Source of the DNA: DASXIF01 sp036498145
GTDB taxonomy: Bacteria; Actinomycetota; Actinomycetes; Mycobacteriales; Jatrophihabitantaceae
Direction: 5' to 3'
NCBI GenBank assembly: GCA_963708625.1
Contig: CAVPSV010000002.1
Coordinates: 620,001 to 684,000, forward strand
DNA length: 64,000 nt
Below are positions 17,867-26,674 of this stretch, piece after piece; position 1 is the stretch's first letter; each line of letters begins with the position of its first letter. A model generated the notes under the pieces. That model searched no databases and was not told the origin of the DNA. It worked only from the letters and a program-made list of their open reading frames with translations. Position numbers and translations under genes: made by a program.

Positions 17867-18703
17867 TTGAGCACGGAGCGATCCAGAGGACTCGGCGCGA
17901 ACCCTGGCATCCTCGGCTTTGCCACCGCGCCCGGGTCGTCCTCGTTCACCGAGTTCCTGTCCGCCGCCGCGCCGGACCTGTTGCCGACCGCGACGGCGTC
18001 CTCTGCCCTCGTGCCGCACGGCACCACCATCGTCGCGGCCGAGTACGACGGCGGCGTGGTGATGGCGGGTGACCGGCGAGCCACGGCCGGCAACCTGATC
18101 GCGCAACGGGACATCGAAAAGGTGTTCGCCGCCGACGAGTACTCCCTGGTCGGCATTGCCGGCACCGCCGGCCTGGCGGTGGAGATCGTGCGGCTCTATC
18201 AAGTCGAGCTGGAGCACTACGAGAAGATCGAGGGCACGCAGCTCACGCTGGACGGCAAGGCGAACCGGCTCGCCACGATGATCCGCGGCAACCTCGCGCA
18301 GGCGCTGCAGGGGCTGGCGGTCGTACCCATCTTCGCCGGCTACGACCTCGACGCGGCCGCGGGCAGCGACGCCGCCAAGATCTACAGCTTCGATGTCACC
18401 GGCGGGCGATACGCGGAGCGCTACTACTACGCGATCGGCTCCGGCTCGCTGTTCGCCCGCGGCGCGCTGAAGAAGCTGTGGCGCCCAGGCTTGGACCGGG
18501 CCGCGGCCATTCGTGTCACGGTGGAATCGCTCTACGACGCCGCCGACGACGACGCCGCAACCGGCGGCCCGGATCTCACCCGCAAGATCTTCCCGGTCGT
18601 CATGCTCGCCACCGCCGAAGGCACGAGCCGGGTGCCGGACGACGAACTCGACACCATCGTGCGAGAGCTGCTCGCCGAGCGCGAATCGCAACCGGGGGCG
18701 TAG
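17867..18703 (+). CDS. prcB: Proteasome subunit beta
   Basis: Beta subunit of the 20S core, 278 residues, made as a precursor. The propeptide of 52 residues ends in HG, and the new N-terminal nucleophile would be Thr53 in HG/TTIVAAEYDGGVV. The following GDRRAT and the lysine in IEKVFAADEYSLVG are the usual active-site surroundings. The start is TTG at 17867 with AGGGG about 10 bases before it. It stands two bases upstream of prcA, as in other actinobacteria, so the subunits are made together and degrade pupylated proteins delivered by the Mpa/ARC ATPase, which is not in the window. Confidence 0.93.
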   Translation: MSTERSRGLGANPGILGFATAPGSSSFTEFLSAAAPDLLPTATASSALVPHGTTIVAAEYDGGVVMAGDRRATAGNLIAQRDIEKVFAADEYSLVGIAGTAGLAVEIVRLYQVELEHYEKIEGTQLTLDGKANRLATMIRGNLAQALQGLAVVPIFAGYDLDAAAGSDAAKIYSFDVTGGRYAERYYYAIGSGSLFARGALKKLWRPGLDRAAAIRVTVESLYDAADDDAATGGPDLTRKIFPVVMLATAEGTSRVPDDELDTIVRELLAERESQPGA

Positions 18704-18705
18704 CG

Positions 18706-19533
18706 ATGTCCATTCCGTTCTACGCATCGGCCGAGCAGATCATGCGCGACCGTTCGGAGTATGCGCGCAAGGGGATCGCCCGCGGCCGAGGTGTCGTCGT
18801 ACTCATCTATGCCGACGGCGTGCTCTTCGTCGCCGAGAACGCCAGCTCCGCACTGCACAAGGTCAGCGAGATCTACGACCGCATCGCCTTCGCCGGCGTC
18901 GGCAAATACAACGAGTACGAGAACCTGCGCGTCGCCGGCATCCGCCTGGCAGACCTACGTGGATACAGCTACGACCGGCGCGATGTCACCGCTCGCGCGC
19001 TCGCCAACGCCTACGCCCAGACGCTCGGCACCATCTTCACCGAACAGCAGAAGCCGTACGAGGTGGAGCTGTGCGTCGCCGAGGTCGGCGAGACCACCGA
19101 GACCGATCAGCTCTACCGGCTGTCCTACGACGGCACCATCGTGGATGAGCCCGATCTGCTGGTGATGGGCGGTCAGGCAGAGGCTCTCACCGCCGAGGCC
19201 CGCAAGAATTTTCGGCCGGGTCTCGATCTGGCCGGCGCGATCCACGTCGCCGTCAATGCCCTGGGCGCCGTCGGCGGGGCGGACGGCAAGCCGCGCCGGT
19301 TGCCCGCTACCCAGCTCGAGGTCGCGGTGCTCGATCGAACTCGGGGCAAGCGCAAGTTCCGGCGGATCACCGGCCAGGCGCTGACGCCACTGCTGCCGCC
19401 CGGCCAGGGCGAGACGGCGTCGCCGGCTCCCGCCGATACGCCGCGCCACGATGCCGATGATGGCGACGAGTCCGACCAGCCCGACAAAACGGACGGGACA
19501 CGCGCCACCGGAGACGGCAATACGGCTGGCTGA
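18706..19533 (+). CDS. prcA: Proteasome subunit alpha
   Basis: Alpha subunit of the 20S core, 275 residues, with the typical N-terminus MSIPFYASAEQIMRDRSEYA that forms the gate and RKGIARGRGVVVLIYADGVLF. The last 45 residues are an acidic, low-complexity tail rich in Asp, Pro and Thr; tails of this kind vary among actinobacteria. ATG 18706 comes two bases after the prcB stop. Confidence 0.93.
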   Translation: MSIPFYASAEQIMRDRSEYARKGIARGRGVVVLIYADGVLFVAENASSALHKVSEIYDRIAFAGVGKYNEYENLRVAGIRLADLRGYSYDRRDVTARALANAYAQTLGTIFTEQQKPYEVELCVAEVGETTETDQLYRLSYDGTIVDEPDLLVMGGQAEALTAEARKNFRPGLDLAGAIHVAVNALGAVGGADGKPRRLPATQLEVAVLDRTRGKRKFRRITGQALTPLLPPGQGETASPAPADTPRHDADDGDESDQPDKTDGTRATGDGNTAG

Positions 19534-19543
19534 GCGGGCCGGG

Positions 19544-19571
19544 TGAACCGCAGAGCCTCGGGATTCGTATC
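19544..19571 (+). promoter_or_regulatory. ECF sigma-factor (SigL-type) promoter, probably autoregulatory
   Basis: TGAACC at 19544-19549 and CGTATC at 19566-19571 are separated by 16 bases. This matches the TGAACC / CGT-type consensus of M. tuberculosis SigL. It lies 144 bases upstream of the SigL-like sigma gene's likely start, so the sigma factor probably drives its own operon. Confidence 0.55.
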
Positions 19572-19715
19572 AAGCTGACGTGAGCCTCGATGCGTAGCAC
19601 ACTGGTTCGCGTCGACTCATGCGCCAACCGGGTCGATGCGACCGGGAATCGCCAGGCGGGCGATTCGCGCTGGGTGGATGCTGATCCCACCGCGGTCCGA
19701 CCACACGGAGGCGTA

Positions 19716-20225
19716 GTGGCGAGCAGTGAGGCCGAGCTGCTCCGCACCCTGCACGACCAGCACGCTGGTGCGCTGTGGGCCTACGCCGTGAACCTAACCA
19801 ACGGCGACCGCGCCAAGGCCCAGGACGTCGTGCAGGAGACCATGCTGCGCGCGTGGCGCAACCCGCAGGTACTCGATCAGTCCGGCGGCTCGGCGCGCGG
19901 CTGGTTGTTCACGGTGGCACGGCGGATCGTGATCGACGACTGGCGCGCATCGCGCAGCCGCCCGGAGTTCGTCTTCGGTGACATGCCGGAACCTGCCGTC
20001 GCGGACAACACGGACCAGACCGTCGACCGCCAGCTCGTGCTCGCCGCGCTACGACTGCTGTCCACCGAACACCGCGAAGTACTGCACGAGTGCTACTTCC
20101 GCGGGTCTTCGGTGGCCGAGGCGGCGAAGGCCCTCGGCATTCCCGCGGGCACCGTCAAGTCCCGTACCCACTACGCATTGCGCGCTCTTCGCTCCGCGCT
20201 CGAGGACATGGGGGGCGTGGCATGA
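19716..20225 (+). CDS. ECF RNA polymerase sigma factor, SigL-like
   Basis: Sigma-70 family ECF protein of 169 residues. Region 2 (HAGALWAYAVNLTNGDRAKAQDVVQETMLRAW read in parts) and region 4 (LLSTEHREVLHECYFRG, AAKALGIPAGTVKSR) are clear, and the sequence resembles M. tuberculosis SigL. GTG 19716 is chosen because GGAGG lies about 7 bases upstream; the longer frame from 19590 would start within the probable 5' leader. Its stop overlaps the anti-sigma start by four bases. Confidence 0.88.
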   Translation: MASSEAELLRTLHDQHAGALWAYAVNLTNGDRAKAQDVVQETMLRAWRNPQVLDQSGGSARGWLFTVARRIVIDDWRASRSRPEFVFGDMPEPAVADNTDQTVDRQLVLAALRLLSTEHREVLHECYFRGSSVAEAAKALGIPAGTVKSRTHYALRALRSALEDMGGVA

Positions 20226-20890
20226 GCATCGATTCAGCCCCCGACCCGTTCGAGATGGACGACGCCGCTTACGTTCTCGGCGCTCTGCGCGGCGCCGAAC
20301 GTGCCGCGTTCGAGGCGCACCTGCGCACCTGTCCCGACTGCACCGCGCGGGTGGCCGAGTTGCGCGGTGTGTCCGCGCTGCTGTCGGGCATCACCGAAGC
20401 CGACCTTGCCGCCGACGAGCGCACCGGCACAGAGCCCGTCCCGGATACGTTGTTGCCCTCGTTGCTACGCGCGGCGCGGACCGAGCGCCGGCGCCGTCGT
20501 GGACTCGTCGCCGGCCTGGCATCTCTAGCCGCGGCCTGCGCACTGGCTCTGACGCTGGTGCTGGTCTGGCCCAGTGGCCACACCCATTCGGCCCCGGTAG
20601 CGATGACCGCGTTCCGGGCCAGCCCGGTCCGCGCGACCGCTCAGCTGGACACCGTCGAGTGGGGGACGGCGATCACCCTCGTCTGCCATTACACCAGCAG
20701 CTACGCCGTCGACTCCGAGTACTCGCTGGTCGTCGTGCGCAAGGACGGCAAGAGCGAGGTCGCCGGCAGCTGGGATCTGTCGCCGGGTGAAGCGACGACG
20801 TTCCGCAGCGGCATCGCCTGGCCCAAGACCGAGATATCGAAGGTCGAGATCGTCTCGGGAGGTACCGAGCTTCTTCAGCTACAGCTATGA
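20222..20890 (+). CDS. Anti-sigma factor with zinc-binding (ZAS) domain
   Basis: Membrane anti-sigma factor of 222 residues. The N-terminal ZAS motif is FEAHLRTCPDC (His-x3-Cys-x2-Cys), followed by a basic stretch RTERRRRRG, one transmembrane helix at about 98-120 (LVAGLASLAAACALALTLVL) and an extracytoplasmic RskA-like beta domain. It should hold the SigL-like factor at the membrane until an envelope or redox signal releases it, as RslA does for SigL. ATG 20222 overlaps the sigma stop (ATGA). Confidence 0.88.
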   Translation: MSIDSAPDPFEMDDAAYVLGALRGAERAAFEAHLRTCPDCTARVAELRGVSALLSGITEADLAADERTGTEPVPDTLLPSLLRAARTERRRRRGLVAGLASLAAACALALTLVLVWPSGHTHSAPVAMTAFRASPVRATAQLDTVEWGTAITLVCHYTSSYAVDSEYSLVVVRKDGKSEVAGSWDLSPGEATTFRSGIAWPKTEISKVEIVSGGTELLQLQL

Positions 20891-20897
20891 GCGGTGA

Positions 20898-21485
20898 CTA
20901 GTCGGCCAGGCCGAGGATCTCGTCCACGAACGGCCCGATCATCCGGGTGATGGACGCTGCAGTCGTGCCCGGGTCGGCGGTCGGCAGCAACGCGTGGCTG
21001 ATCGCGAGACGCACCAGCGTCTCGGCGAGCATTTCCGCGTCGGCCAACGGTGCCTGCGGCCATACCTCGACGATGAGCCGGCCGATGCGGTCCGCGGCCA
21101 CCGCGCGCCCGACCTCGGTAAGCATCCGGATCAACTCGCCGCCCTCGGCACCCGCGACGATGATCTGCACCACCGGCTCGTCGGAGGCCAGCTGCAGGAA
21201 CAGCCCGAACGCGGATTGCAGGGCGGCGTGCGCGTCGTGCGAGCCGTTGCGAACGAGGCTCTCGACGTCGGTGATGAGTGATTCGATCTCGCGAGTCACG
21301 TAGGCCTGAACCAGCGCCTGCCGGGTACCGAACTCGTTGTAGACGGTCTGCCGGCTCACCCCGGCCGCAGCGGCGACGTCCGACATGGTGGTCGCCGCCC
21401 AGCCACGCGTGCGGGCCAGGTCATCCACCGCGGTGATGATCGCGCTGCGGATGGGCGTCTCGGGGGCGGCGCCGCCGCGCTGCAC
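20898..21485 (-). CDS. TetR-family regulator of the alkB operon
   Basis: TetR repressor of 195 residues with the helix-turn-helix TTMSDVAAAAGVSRQTVYNEFG at about residues 33-54 and a C-terminal ligand domain. GTG 21485 begins one base after the rubredoxin stop and is the most economical start, although the frame stays open to 21569. The order alkB, rubA, tetR is that of Rv3252c-Rv3249c and other alkane hydroxylase operons, where the TetR protein represses alkB. Its likely operator is the palindrome at 22940-22966. Confidence 0.8.
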   Translation of the reverse strand: MQRGGAAPETPIRSAIITAVDDLARTRGWAATTMSDVAAAAGVSRQTVYNEFGTRQALVQAYVTREIESLITDVESLVRNGSHDAHAALQSAFGLFLQLASDEPVVQIIVAGAEGGELIRMLTEVGRAVAADRIGRLIVEVWPQAPLADAEMLAETLVRLAISHALLPTADPGTTAASITRMIGPFVDEILGLAD

Positions 21486-21486
21486 C

Positions 21487-21672
21487 TCAGCCCGGCGCGG
21501 CCTCGGCCGGGTCGACGGCGACGAAGTCGACCTTCTCGCGGACGCCGCAGTCCGGGCAGCACCAGTCATCGGGAACCTCCGACCACGACGTCCCGGGAGG
21601 GAATCCCTCGTGCGGCTCGCCGGTGTCCTCGTCGTAGACGTAGCCGCACACCTCGCAGCGGAAGCGACTCAC
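21487..21672 (-). CDS. rubA: Rubredoxin (alkane hydroxylase electron carrier)
   Basis: AlkG/RubA-type rubredoxin of 61 residues with the two iron-binding pairs CEVCGYVYD and CCPDCGVREKVDF, and the conserved GFPPGTSWSEVPDDW between them. It starts with GTG at 21672, 12 bases after the alkB stop. It passes electrons from a rubredoxin reductase (not seen here) to AlkB. Confidence 0.93.
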   Translation of the reverse strand: MSRFRCEVCGYVYDEDTGEPHEGFPPGTSWSEVPDDWCCPDCGVREKVDFVAVDPAEAAPG

Positions 21673-21684
21673 CCGTCAATCCTC

Positions 21685-22916
21685 TCAAGCGGCACTCGTC
21701 TGCGCGGCCGGCCGGTCCAAACCCGATGCCGGCCGTCCGTACCGCGCCAGAATCCTGTCCCGCTTTGGCGGGTGGATGTTCGCGCGCGTGACGTCGCCGC
21801 TCGTAGTGCGCCAGCACCCGCTTGTCCATCATCCGGCGCCACAACGGCGTGAAGTAACAGAGCACGATCATCGTGGCGTAGCCGCTGGGCAATTGCGGTG
21901 ACTCCTCGAAGTGACGCAGCGCCTGGTAGCGCCGGGTCGGGTTCGCGTGGTGGTCGCTGTGCCGCTGCAACTGGTACAGGAACAGGTTCGTGACGACGTG
22001 GTTGTTGTTCCAGCTGTGCCGCGGGTTCACCCGCTCCCAGCGGCCGTTGGGCAGTTGGGCGCGCACCAACCCGTAGTGCTCGAGGTAGTTCACCGCCTCG
22101 AGCAGGCTGAACGCGAACACGGCCTGGAGGAGCAGGTAGGGGAGCACGCCGACGCCGAACACGCCGAGCACGACCGCCCACAGCACCACCGTCATCGCCC
22201 AGGCGTTGAGCACGTCGTTGCGCAGCGAGAACACCCGCTTGTCCATCCGGCGCAAGCGGGTGCGCTCGAGCCGCCACGAGTTGCGCAGGCTGCCGCTGAC
22301 CGTGCGCGGCCAGAACGCCCAGAACGACTCGCCGAGCCGGCTCGAGGCCGGGTCCTCCGGCGTGGCCACGCGAACGTGGTGCCCGCGGTTGTGCTCGATG
22401 AAGAAGTGGCCGTAGCCGCTCGGCGCCAGCGCGACACGGGCGAACCACCGCTCCAGGTGTTCCTTCTTGTGGCCCGAGTTCGTGCGCGGTGTTGATCGCG
22501 ATCGCCGTTGAGCGAGCCGAGGGTGAACGCGATGCCGAGGCGATCGACGACCGGCAGCCCGCCGTGGCGTGGTCATCAGCCAGAACCCGGTGAAGAACGC
22601 GACGAACTGCAGCGGCAGGAACGCGTAGGTGACGAAGCGGTAGTACCGGTCCTGTTCCAGCCAGGCGACGATCTCCTCGGGCGGATTGCTCGGAGTCGTC
22701 GCCGAAGAGGATGTCCAGCGTCGGGATGATCACGTAGAGGAAGATCGGGCCCATCCACCAGAACACGCCGGACCCGGTGACGTTGACCAGCCCCCAGCCG
22801 GCGAAGAGGAACGCCGGGACAACGGCGCCCAGCAGCCATAGGTAGCGCTTGCCGTCGCGCCAGTCGGGCCGTTCGACGGCCATGGTCGCCTGTCCGGACA
22901 GTGATCCCTCGCGCAT
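21685..22916 (-). pseudogene. alkB: Alkane 1-monooxygenase AlkB, frame interrupted five times
   Basis: Integral-membrane diiron hydroxylase of about 408 residues once five single bases are removed. The extra bases are at 22688, 22566-22567, 22503, 22473-22475 and 21799; all five move the frame the same way. The corrected protein contains all histidine boxes: HELGHKKEH (an insertion falls inside it), EHNRGHH, LQRHSDHHA, and NYLEHYGL. ATG 22916 has GAAGGGG upstream and gives MREGSLSG; the corrected end reads GLDRPAAQTSAA, a normal family C-terminus. Every codon between breaks is family-like, so decay must be very recent, or the breaks are assembly errors. AlkB hydroxylates terminal alkane carbons using RubA. 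Confidence 0.8.
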
Positions 22917-22939
22917 GGCATACCCCTTCGCGTGAGTTG

Positions 22940-22966
22940 CTTTACAAAATGATGGCATTTGTAAAG
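22940..22966. promoter_or_regulatory. Palindromic TetR-type operator between alkB and pafA
   Basis: CTTTACAAA and TTTGTAAAG form a perfect 9-base inverted repeat with a 9-base spacer, 24 bases upstream of the alkB ATG and 41 bases before pafA. It is an AT-rich island in a GC-rich gap. The TetR protein encoded at the end of the alkB operon is the likely ligand; an effect on pafA is possible but unproven. Confidence 0.65.
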
Positions 22967-23006
22967 CCATCGCGCAAGGGGGCGTTCGCCGTCCTAGGGT
23001 GGAGCC

Positions 23007-24365
23007 GTGCACAAGCGGATCGTCGGCATCGAGAACGAGTACGGCGTCACGTGCACGTTCCACGGCCAGCGCCGGCTGTCACCGGACGAGGTCGCCCGCT
23101 ACCTGTTCCGGCGGGTCGTGTCGTGGGGCCGCTCGTCCAACGTGTTCCTCAAGAACGGCGCCCGGCTATACCTCGACGTCGGCAGCCACCCGGAATACGC
23201 CACGCCCGAGTGCGACTCGCTGCCGAGCCTGGTCGCCCACGACAAGGCGGGGGAGCGAATCCTCGAAGGCCTCGTCGTGGATGCCGAGCGGCGCCTGCAC
23301 GACGAGGGCATCGCCGGCGACATCTACCTGTTCAAGAACAACACCGACTCGGCCGGCAACTCCTACGGCTGCCACGAGAACTACCTGGTCGGCCGGCACG
23401 GCGAGTTCAGCCGACTGGCCGACGTGCTCATCCCGTTCCTGGTCACCCGGCAGCTGATCTGCGGCGCCGGCAAGGTGTTGCAGACGCCGCGCGGCGCGGT
23501 GTACTGCGTCAGCCAGCGCGCCGAGCACATCTGGGAGGGGGTGTCCTCGGCAACCACCCGCAGCCGCCCGATCATCAACACCCGGGACGAGCCGCATGCG
23601 GACGCCGAGCGGTACCGCCGGCTGCACGTGATCGTCGGCGACTCGAACATGAACGAGGCGACCACGATGCTCAAGGTCGGCTCGGCCGATTTGGTGCTGC
23701 GCATGATCGAGGATGGCGTGGCCTTCCGGGACCTGACGTTGGAGAACCCGATCCGGGCCATCCGCGAGATCAGTCACGACCTCACCGGCACCCGGTCGGT
23801 ACGCCTGGCCGCCGGGCGGACGGCGTCGGCGCTGGACATCCAGCGGGAGTACTACAGCCGGGCGGTGGAGTTCGTCGGGCGCACCGGCGATGACGACATG
23901 GCCAAGCGCGTCCTGGAACTGTGGGGGCGCACGCTCGACGCGGTGCAGAACCAGGACCTTTCCATGATCGACCGCGAGATCGACTGGGCCACGAAGTACC
24001 AACTGATCGAGCGCTACCGCGCCAAGAACGGTCTGTCGCTGTCCTCGCCGCGAGTGGCTCAGCTCGACCTGGCCTATCACGACATCTCTCGCGAGCGCGG
24101 GCTGTACTACTTGCTGCAGCGCAAGCACGCGGTGGAGCGGGTGGTCTCTGACCTGGCGGTCTTCGAGGCGAAGGGCGTGCCACCGCAGACGACCCGAGCC
24201 AAGCTACGCGGAGACTTCATCAAGCGGGCCCAGGAGAAGCGTCGCGACTTCACTGTCGACTGGGTCCATCTCAAGCTGAACGACCAGGCACAGCGCACGG
24301 TCTTGTGCAAGGACCCGTACCGCAGCGTGGACGAACGGGTGGAGAAGCTGATCGCGTCGATGTGA
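23007..24365 (+). CDS. pafA: Pup--protein ligase PafA
   Basis: Carboxylate-amine ligase of 452 residues, full family length. The N-terminus RIVGIENEYGVTCTF supplies the ATP/Mg glutamates, GARLYLDVGSHPEYATPEC holds the catalytic aspartate, and the PafA-type C-terminus (DWVHLKLNDQAQRTVLCKDP) separates it from Dop. GTG 23007 gives the standard start. It attaches the C-terminal Glu of Pup to substrate lysines. It lies about 3.5 kb from prcA, separated by the sigma and alkane genes, and precedes pafB-pafC. Confidence 0.95.
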   Translation: MHKRIVGIENEYGVTCTFHGQRRLSPDEVARYLFRRVVSWGRSSNVFLKNGARLYLDVGSHPEYATPECDSLPSLVAHDKAGERILEGLVVDAERRLHDEGIAGDIYLFKNNTDSAGNSYGCHENYLVGRHGEFSRLADVLIPFLVTRQLICGAGKVLQTPRGAVYCVSQRAEHIWEGVSSATTRSRPIINTRDEPHADAERYRRLHVIVGDSNMNEATTMLKVGSADLVLRMIEDGVAFRDLTLENPIRAIREISHDLTGTRSVRLAAGRTASALDIQREYYSRAVEFVGRTGDDDMAKRVLELWGRTLDAVQNQDLSMIDREIDWATKYQLIERYRAKNGLSLSSPRVAQLDLAYHDISRERGLYYLLQRKHAVERVVSDLAVFEAKGVPPQTTRAKLRGDFIKRAQEKRRDFTVDWVHLKLNDQAQRTVLCKDPYRSVDERVEKLIASM

Positions 24366-24513
24366 CGCCGGTGTCGCCCCGCCGGTGCGCGCCAGGTATC
24401 TGCCGTGCATGCCGCCGACTCGATCAGGGATGATCGCAGGCATGAGTGGGGGGTTTGCCACGGTCAAGCGCGCCGCCACCCGGCGCGGGCGAGCGGGGAT
24501 TAGTTTCGAGGAC

Positions 24514-25471
24514 ATGGCTGCCCGGCGCGCAGAGCGACTCGTCAACCTGGTTATCTGCCTGCTCTCGACCCGTCAATTCATCACGGCCGAGCGCATCCGC
24601 GACGCAGTGCCCGGATACGAAGCCGCAGACGGCAGCCGCAGCACGGACGAGGCGTTCAAGCGCATGTTCGAGCGCGACAAGGCGGAACTGCGTGACCTCG
24701 GCATCCCGCTGGAGACCGGCCGAAACAGCTCGTTCGACACCGAAGAGGGCTACCGGATCACCCGGCGCGACTACGAGCTGCCCCCGATCGAGTTCGATGC
24801 CGCAGAGGCGGCGGCCATCGGGCTCGCGGCCCGGCTGTGGCAGTCAGCCACCCTCGGCGAACCGGCTCGGGCCGCACTGCTGAAGCTGCGGGCGGCCGGC
24901 ACCGACGTGCAGGCCGCGGGTACGCCCGGCGCGGTGCCGCACGTCGACGCCAGCGACCCCAGCTTGCCGGTACTGCTGGATGCCGCACGCGCGTCGCGAC
25001 CCGTGCGCTTCGACTACGTCAAGTCCGGCGAGCAAGAACCGCTGCGGCGCACGCTCGAACCGTGGGGAGTGCTGTCCTGGCGGCGCCGGTGGTACGTCGC
25101 CGGCTTCGATCGCGACCGCCGCGAGGGACGCAGCTTCCGGCTCTCGCGCATCGTCGGACCGGTGGAGCTGATCGGACGGGCTGGTGAGTTCGAACGCCCG
25201 GAGAAGGTGGACCTGGTCGAGATGGTGTCCACCCGCTCACCGGAACACAGCCGGATCGCCCGCGTGCGCATCACCGGGCCAGGAGCCGGGCAGTTGCGGC
25301 GACTGGCCGACAGCGACACCGACGGAGAGCTCACCCTCATGTTCACCGAGGCGCACTGGCTGGCCCGCATCGTGGCCAGCGCCGGCAGCAGCGCCCAGGT
25401 CCTCGAGCCCGCCGGACCTGGTTGATGCGGTCCTGGAGCGACTGCGTGCCGCGGCGGGTGCGGCACCGTGA
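24514..25471 (+). CDS. pafB: PafB, WYL-domain regulator (last residues in another frame)
   Basis: Winged-helix plus WYL-domain protein; with PafC it forms the PafBC activator of the RecA-independent DNA-damage response in mycobacteria. Visible: the N-terminal HTH (ERLVNLVICLLSTRQFITAE), MFERDKAELRDLGIPLE, and the WYL segment EPWGVLSWRRRWYVAGFDRDR. The continuous frame stops at 25425 (AQVLEPAGPG), but skipping one C at 25408-25410 gives LEPPDLVDAVLERLRAAAGAAP and a stop overlapping pafC, matching other PafB C-termini. So the true end is probably 25471 (318 residues). ATG 24514 is used since MAARRAERLVN fits the family; ATGs further upstream are in frame. Confidence 0.85.
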
Positions 25472-26415
25472 CGACCAACGAGCAGCGACTGCCGAGGCTG
25501 CTGGCGATGGTGCCGTACTTCCTTGCCCATCCGGGAGTCGCCGCGGCCGCCGCGGCGGCCGACTTCGGCATCACCGAGAAGCAATTGCGCCGCGATCTCG
25601 AGCTGCTGTGGATGTGTGGGCTGCCCGGCCACGGACCCGGCGACCTGATCGACCTGTCGTTCGAGGGCGACACGGTCACGGTGATCTTCGATGCCGGCAT
25701 GTCCCGGCCGCTGCGGCTGACCAACTCCGAGGCGCTGGCCCTGGTGGTGGCACTGCGGACGTTGGCCGAGACTCCCGGCATCGCTGACGGCGACGCTGTG
25801 CAGCGCGCGTTGGCGAAGGTCGAGCGCGCCGCGGGCGGCGCGGTGGACGACGCCACCGTCGCCATCGAACTGGATGACGACACCCGCCGGCTGCCGGTGC
25901 TGCAGCAGGCCCTCGATGATGGGCGTGCGCTGCTGCTGCGGTACTACACCGCCTCCCGGGACGAGACGACCGAACGGGTGGTCGATCCACTGCGGATATT
26001 CGAGATGGACGGGCGCATGTACCTGGAGGCGTGGTGCCGCAGCGCGGAGGGGATGCGGATGTTCCGCCTCGATCGCATCGAGTACGCCCAGCAGCTCGAC
26101 GAGCCCGCGCAGCCGCCGCCGGAGGCAGAGCTGCGAGATCTGAGCGAAGGCGTGTACCAACCGGCCTCGGAACACCTGCTGGCGACACTTCGGCTGGCAG
26201 CGGCCTACTTCTGGGTGGCTGACTACTACGCCACCGAGGAGATCACCGATGTCGACGGGCGATTGCACGTCAACCTGCGCGTCGCCGATCCAGGGTGGGT
26301 ACGGGCCCTTGTACTCGGTTCGGCCGGCCAGGTGGAGGTGCTCTCACCGGACTGGCTGGCCGAATCCATACGGGCCGATGCCGAAGCCGCGCTGTCCCGA
26401 TACGCCACGACGTAG
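25468..26415 (+). CDS. pafC: PafC, WYL-domain regulator
   Basis: Paralogue and partner of PafB, 315 residues. The N-terminal HTH (LLAMVPYFLAHPGVA, FGITEKQLRRDLELLWMCG) is followed by the WYL domain (ERVVDPLRIFEMDGRMYLEAWCR, MRMFRLDRI) and a C-terminal extension. GTG 25468 overlaps the restored pafB stop by four bases. Downstream lie a small membrane protein and tatC, the order seen in many actinobacteria. Confidence 0.92.
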   Translation: MTTNEQRLPRLLAMVPYFLAHPGVAAAAAAADFGITEKQLRRDLELLWMCGLPGHGPGDLIDLSFEGDTVTVIFDAGMSRPLRLTNSEALALVVALRTLAETPGIADGDAVQRALAKVERAAGGAVDDATVAIELDDDTRRLPVLQQALDDGRALLLRYYTASRDETTERVVDPLRIFEMDGRMYLEAWCRSAEGMRMFRLDRIEYAQQLDEPAQPPPEAELRDLSEGVYQPASEHLLATLRLAAAYFWVADYYATEEITDVDGRLHVNLRVADPGWVRALVLGSAGQVEVLSPDWLAESIRADAEAALSRYATT

Positions 26416-26424
26416 AGTTCGAAC

Positions 26425-26661
26425 ATGACCTGGATACCGGTTGCCGCCTGGGGCGCCGCAGTGGTCATCGCAGTGATCGTGCTGGGTTTCGCGGGCTACG
26501 AGATCTGGTGGAAGGCGGCTCGCTTGCAGCAGGACGTGCGCCGGCTGAGCGCGCTGGGCGCCGAACTGACCTCGATCCAGCACGACCTCCTGACCGCGCA
26601 GCGGCGGGTCGCCGACGCGCGCGCGGCTCAGTTCGAGCCAGCGCACGGCCTCCCCGAGTAG
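26425..26661 (+). CDS. Small membrane protein between pafC and tatC
   Basis: Protein of 78 residues with one N-terminal transmembrane helix (about 6-26, WGAAVVIAVIVLGFAGYEIWW) and a following heptad-rich helix (LQQDVRRLSALGAELTSIQ) likely to form a coiled coil. It occupies the usual place of tatA but lacks the TatA features (no FG hinge, no amphipathic helix after a short anchor), so I do not call it TatA. ATG at 26425, 9 bases after pafC. Function unknown. Confidence 0.65.
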   Translation: MTWIPVAAWGAAVVIAVIVLGFAGYEIWWKAARLQQDVRRLSALGAELTSIQHDLLTAQRRVADARAAQFEPAHGLPE

Positions 26662-26674
26662 GCCGGACGAGACG

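Noticed and set aside
26425..26661. TatA candidate next to tatC
   Set aside because: One helix and a coiled coil are present, but the FG hinge and amphipathic helix of TatA are missing.
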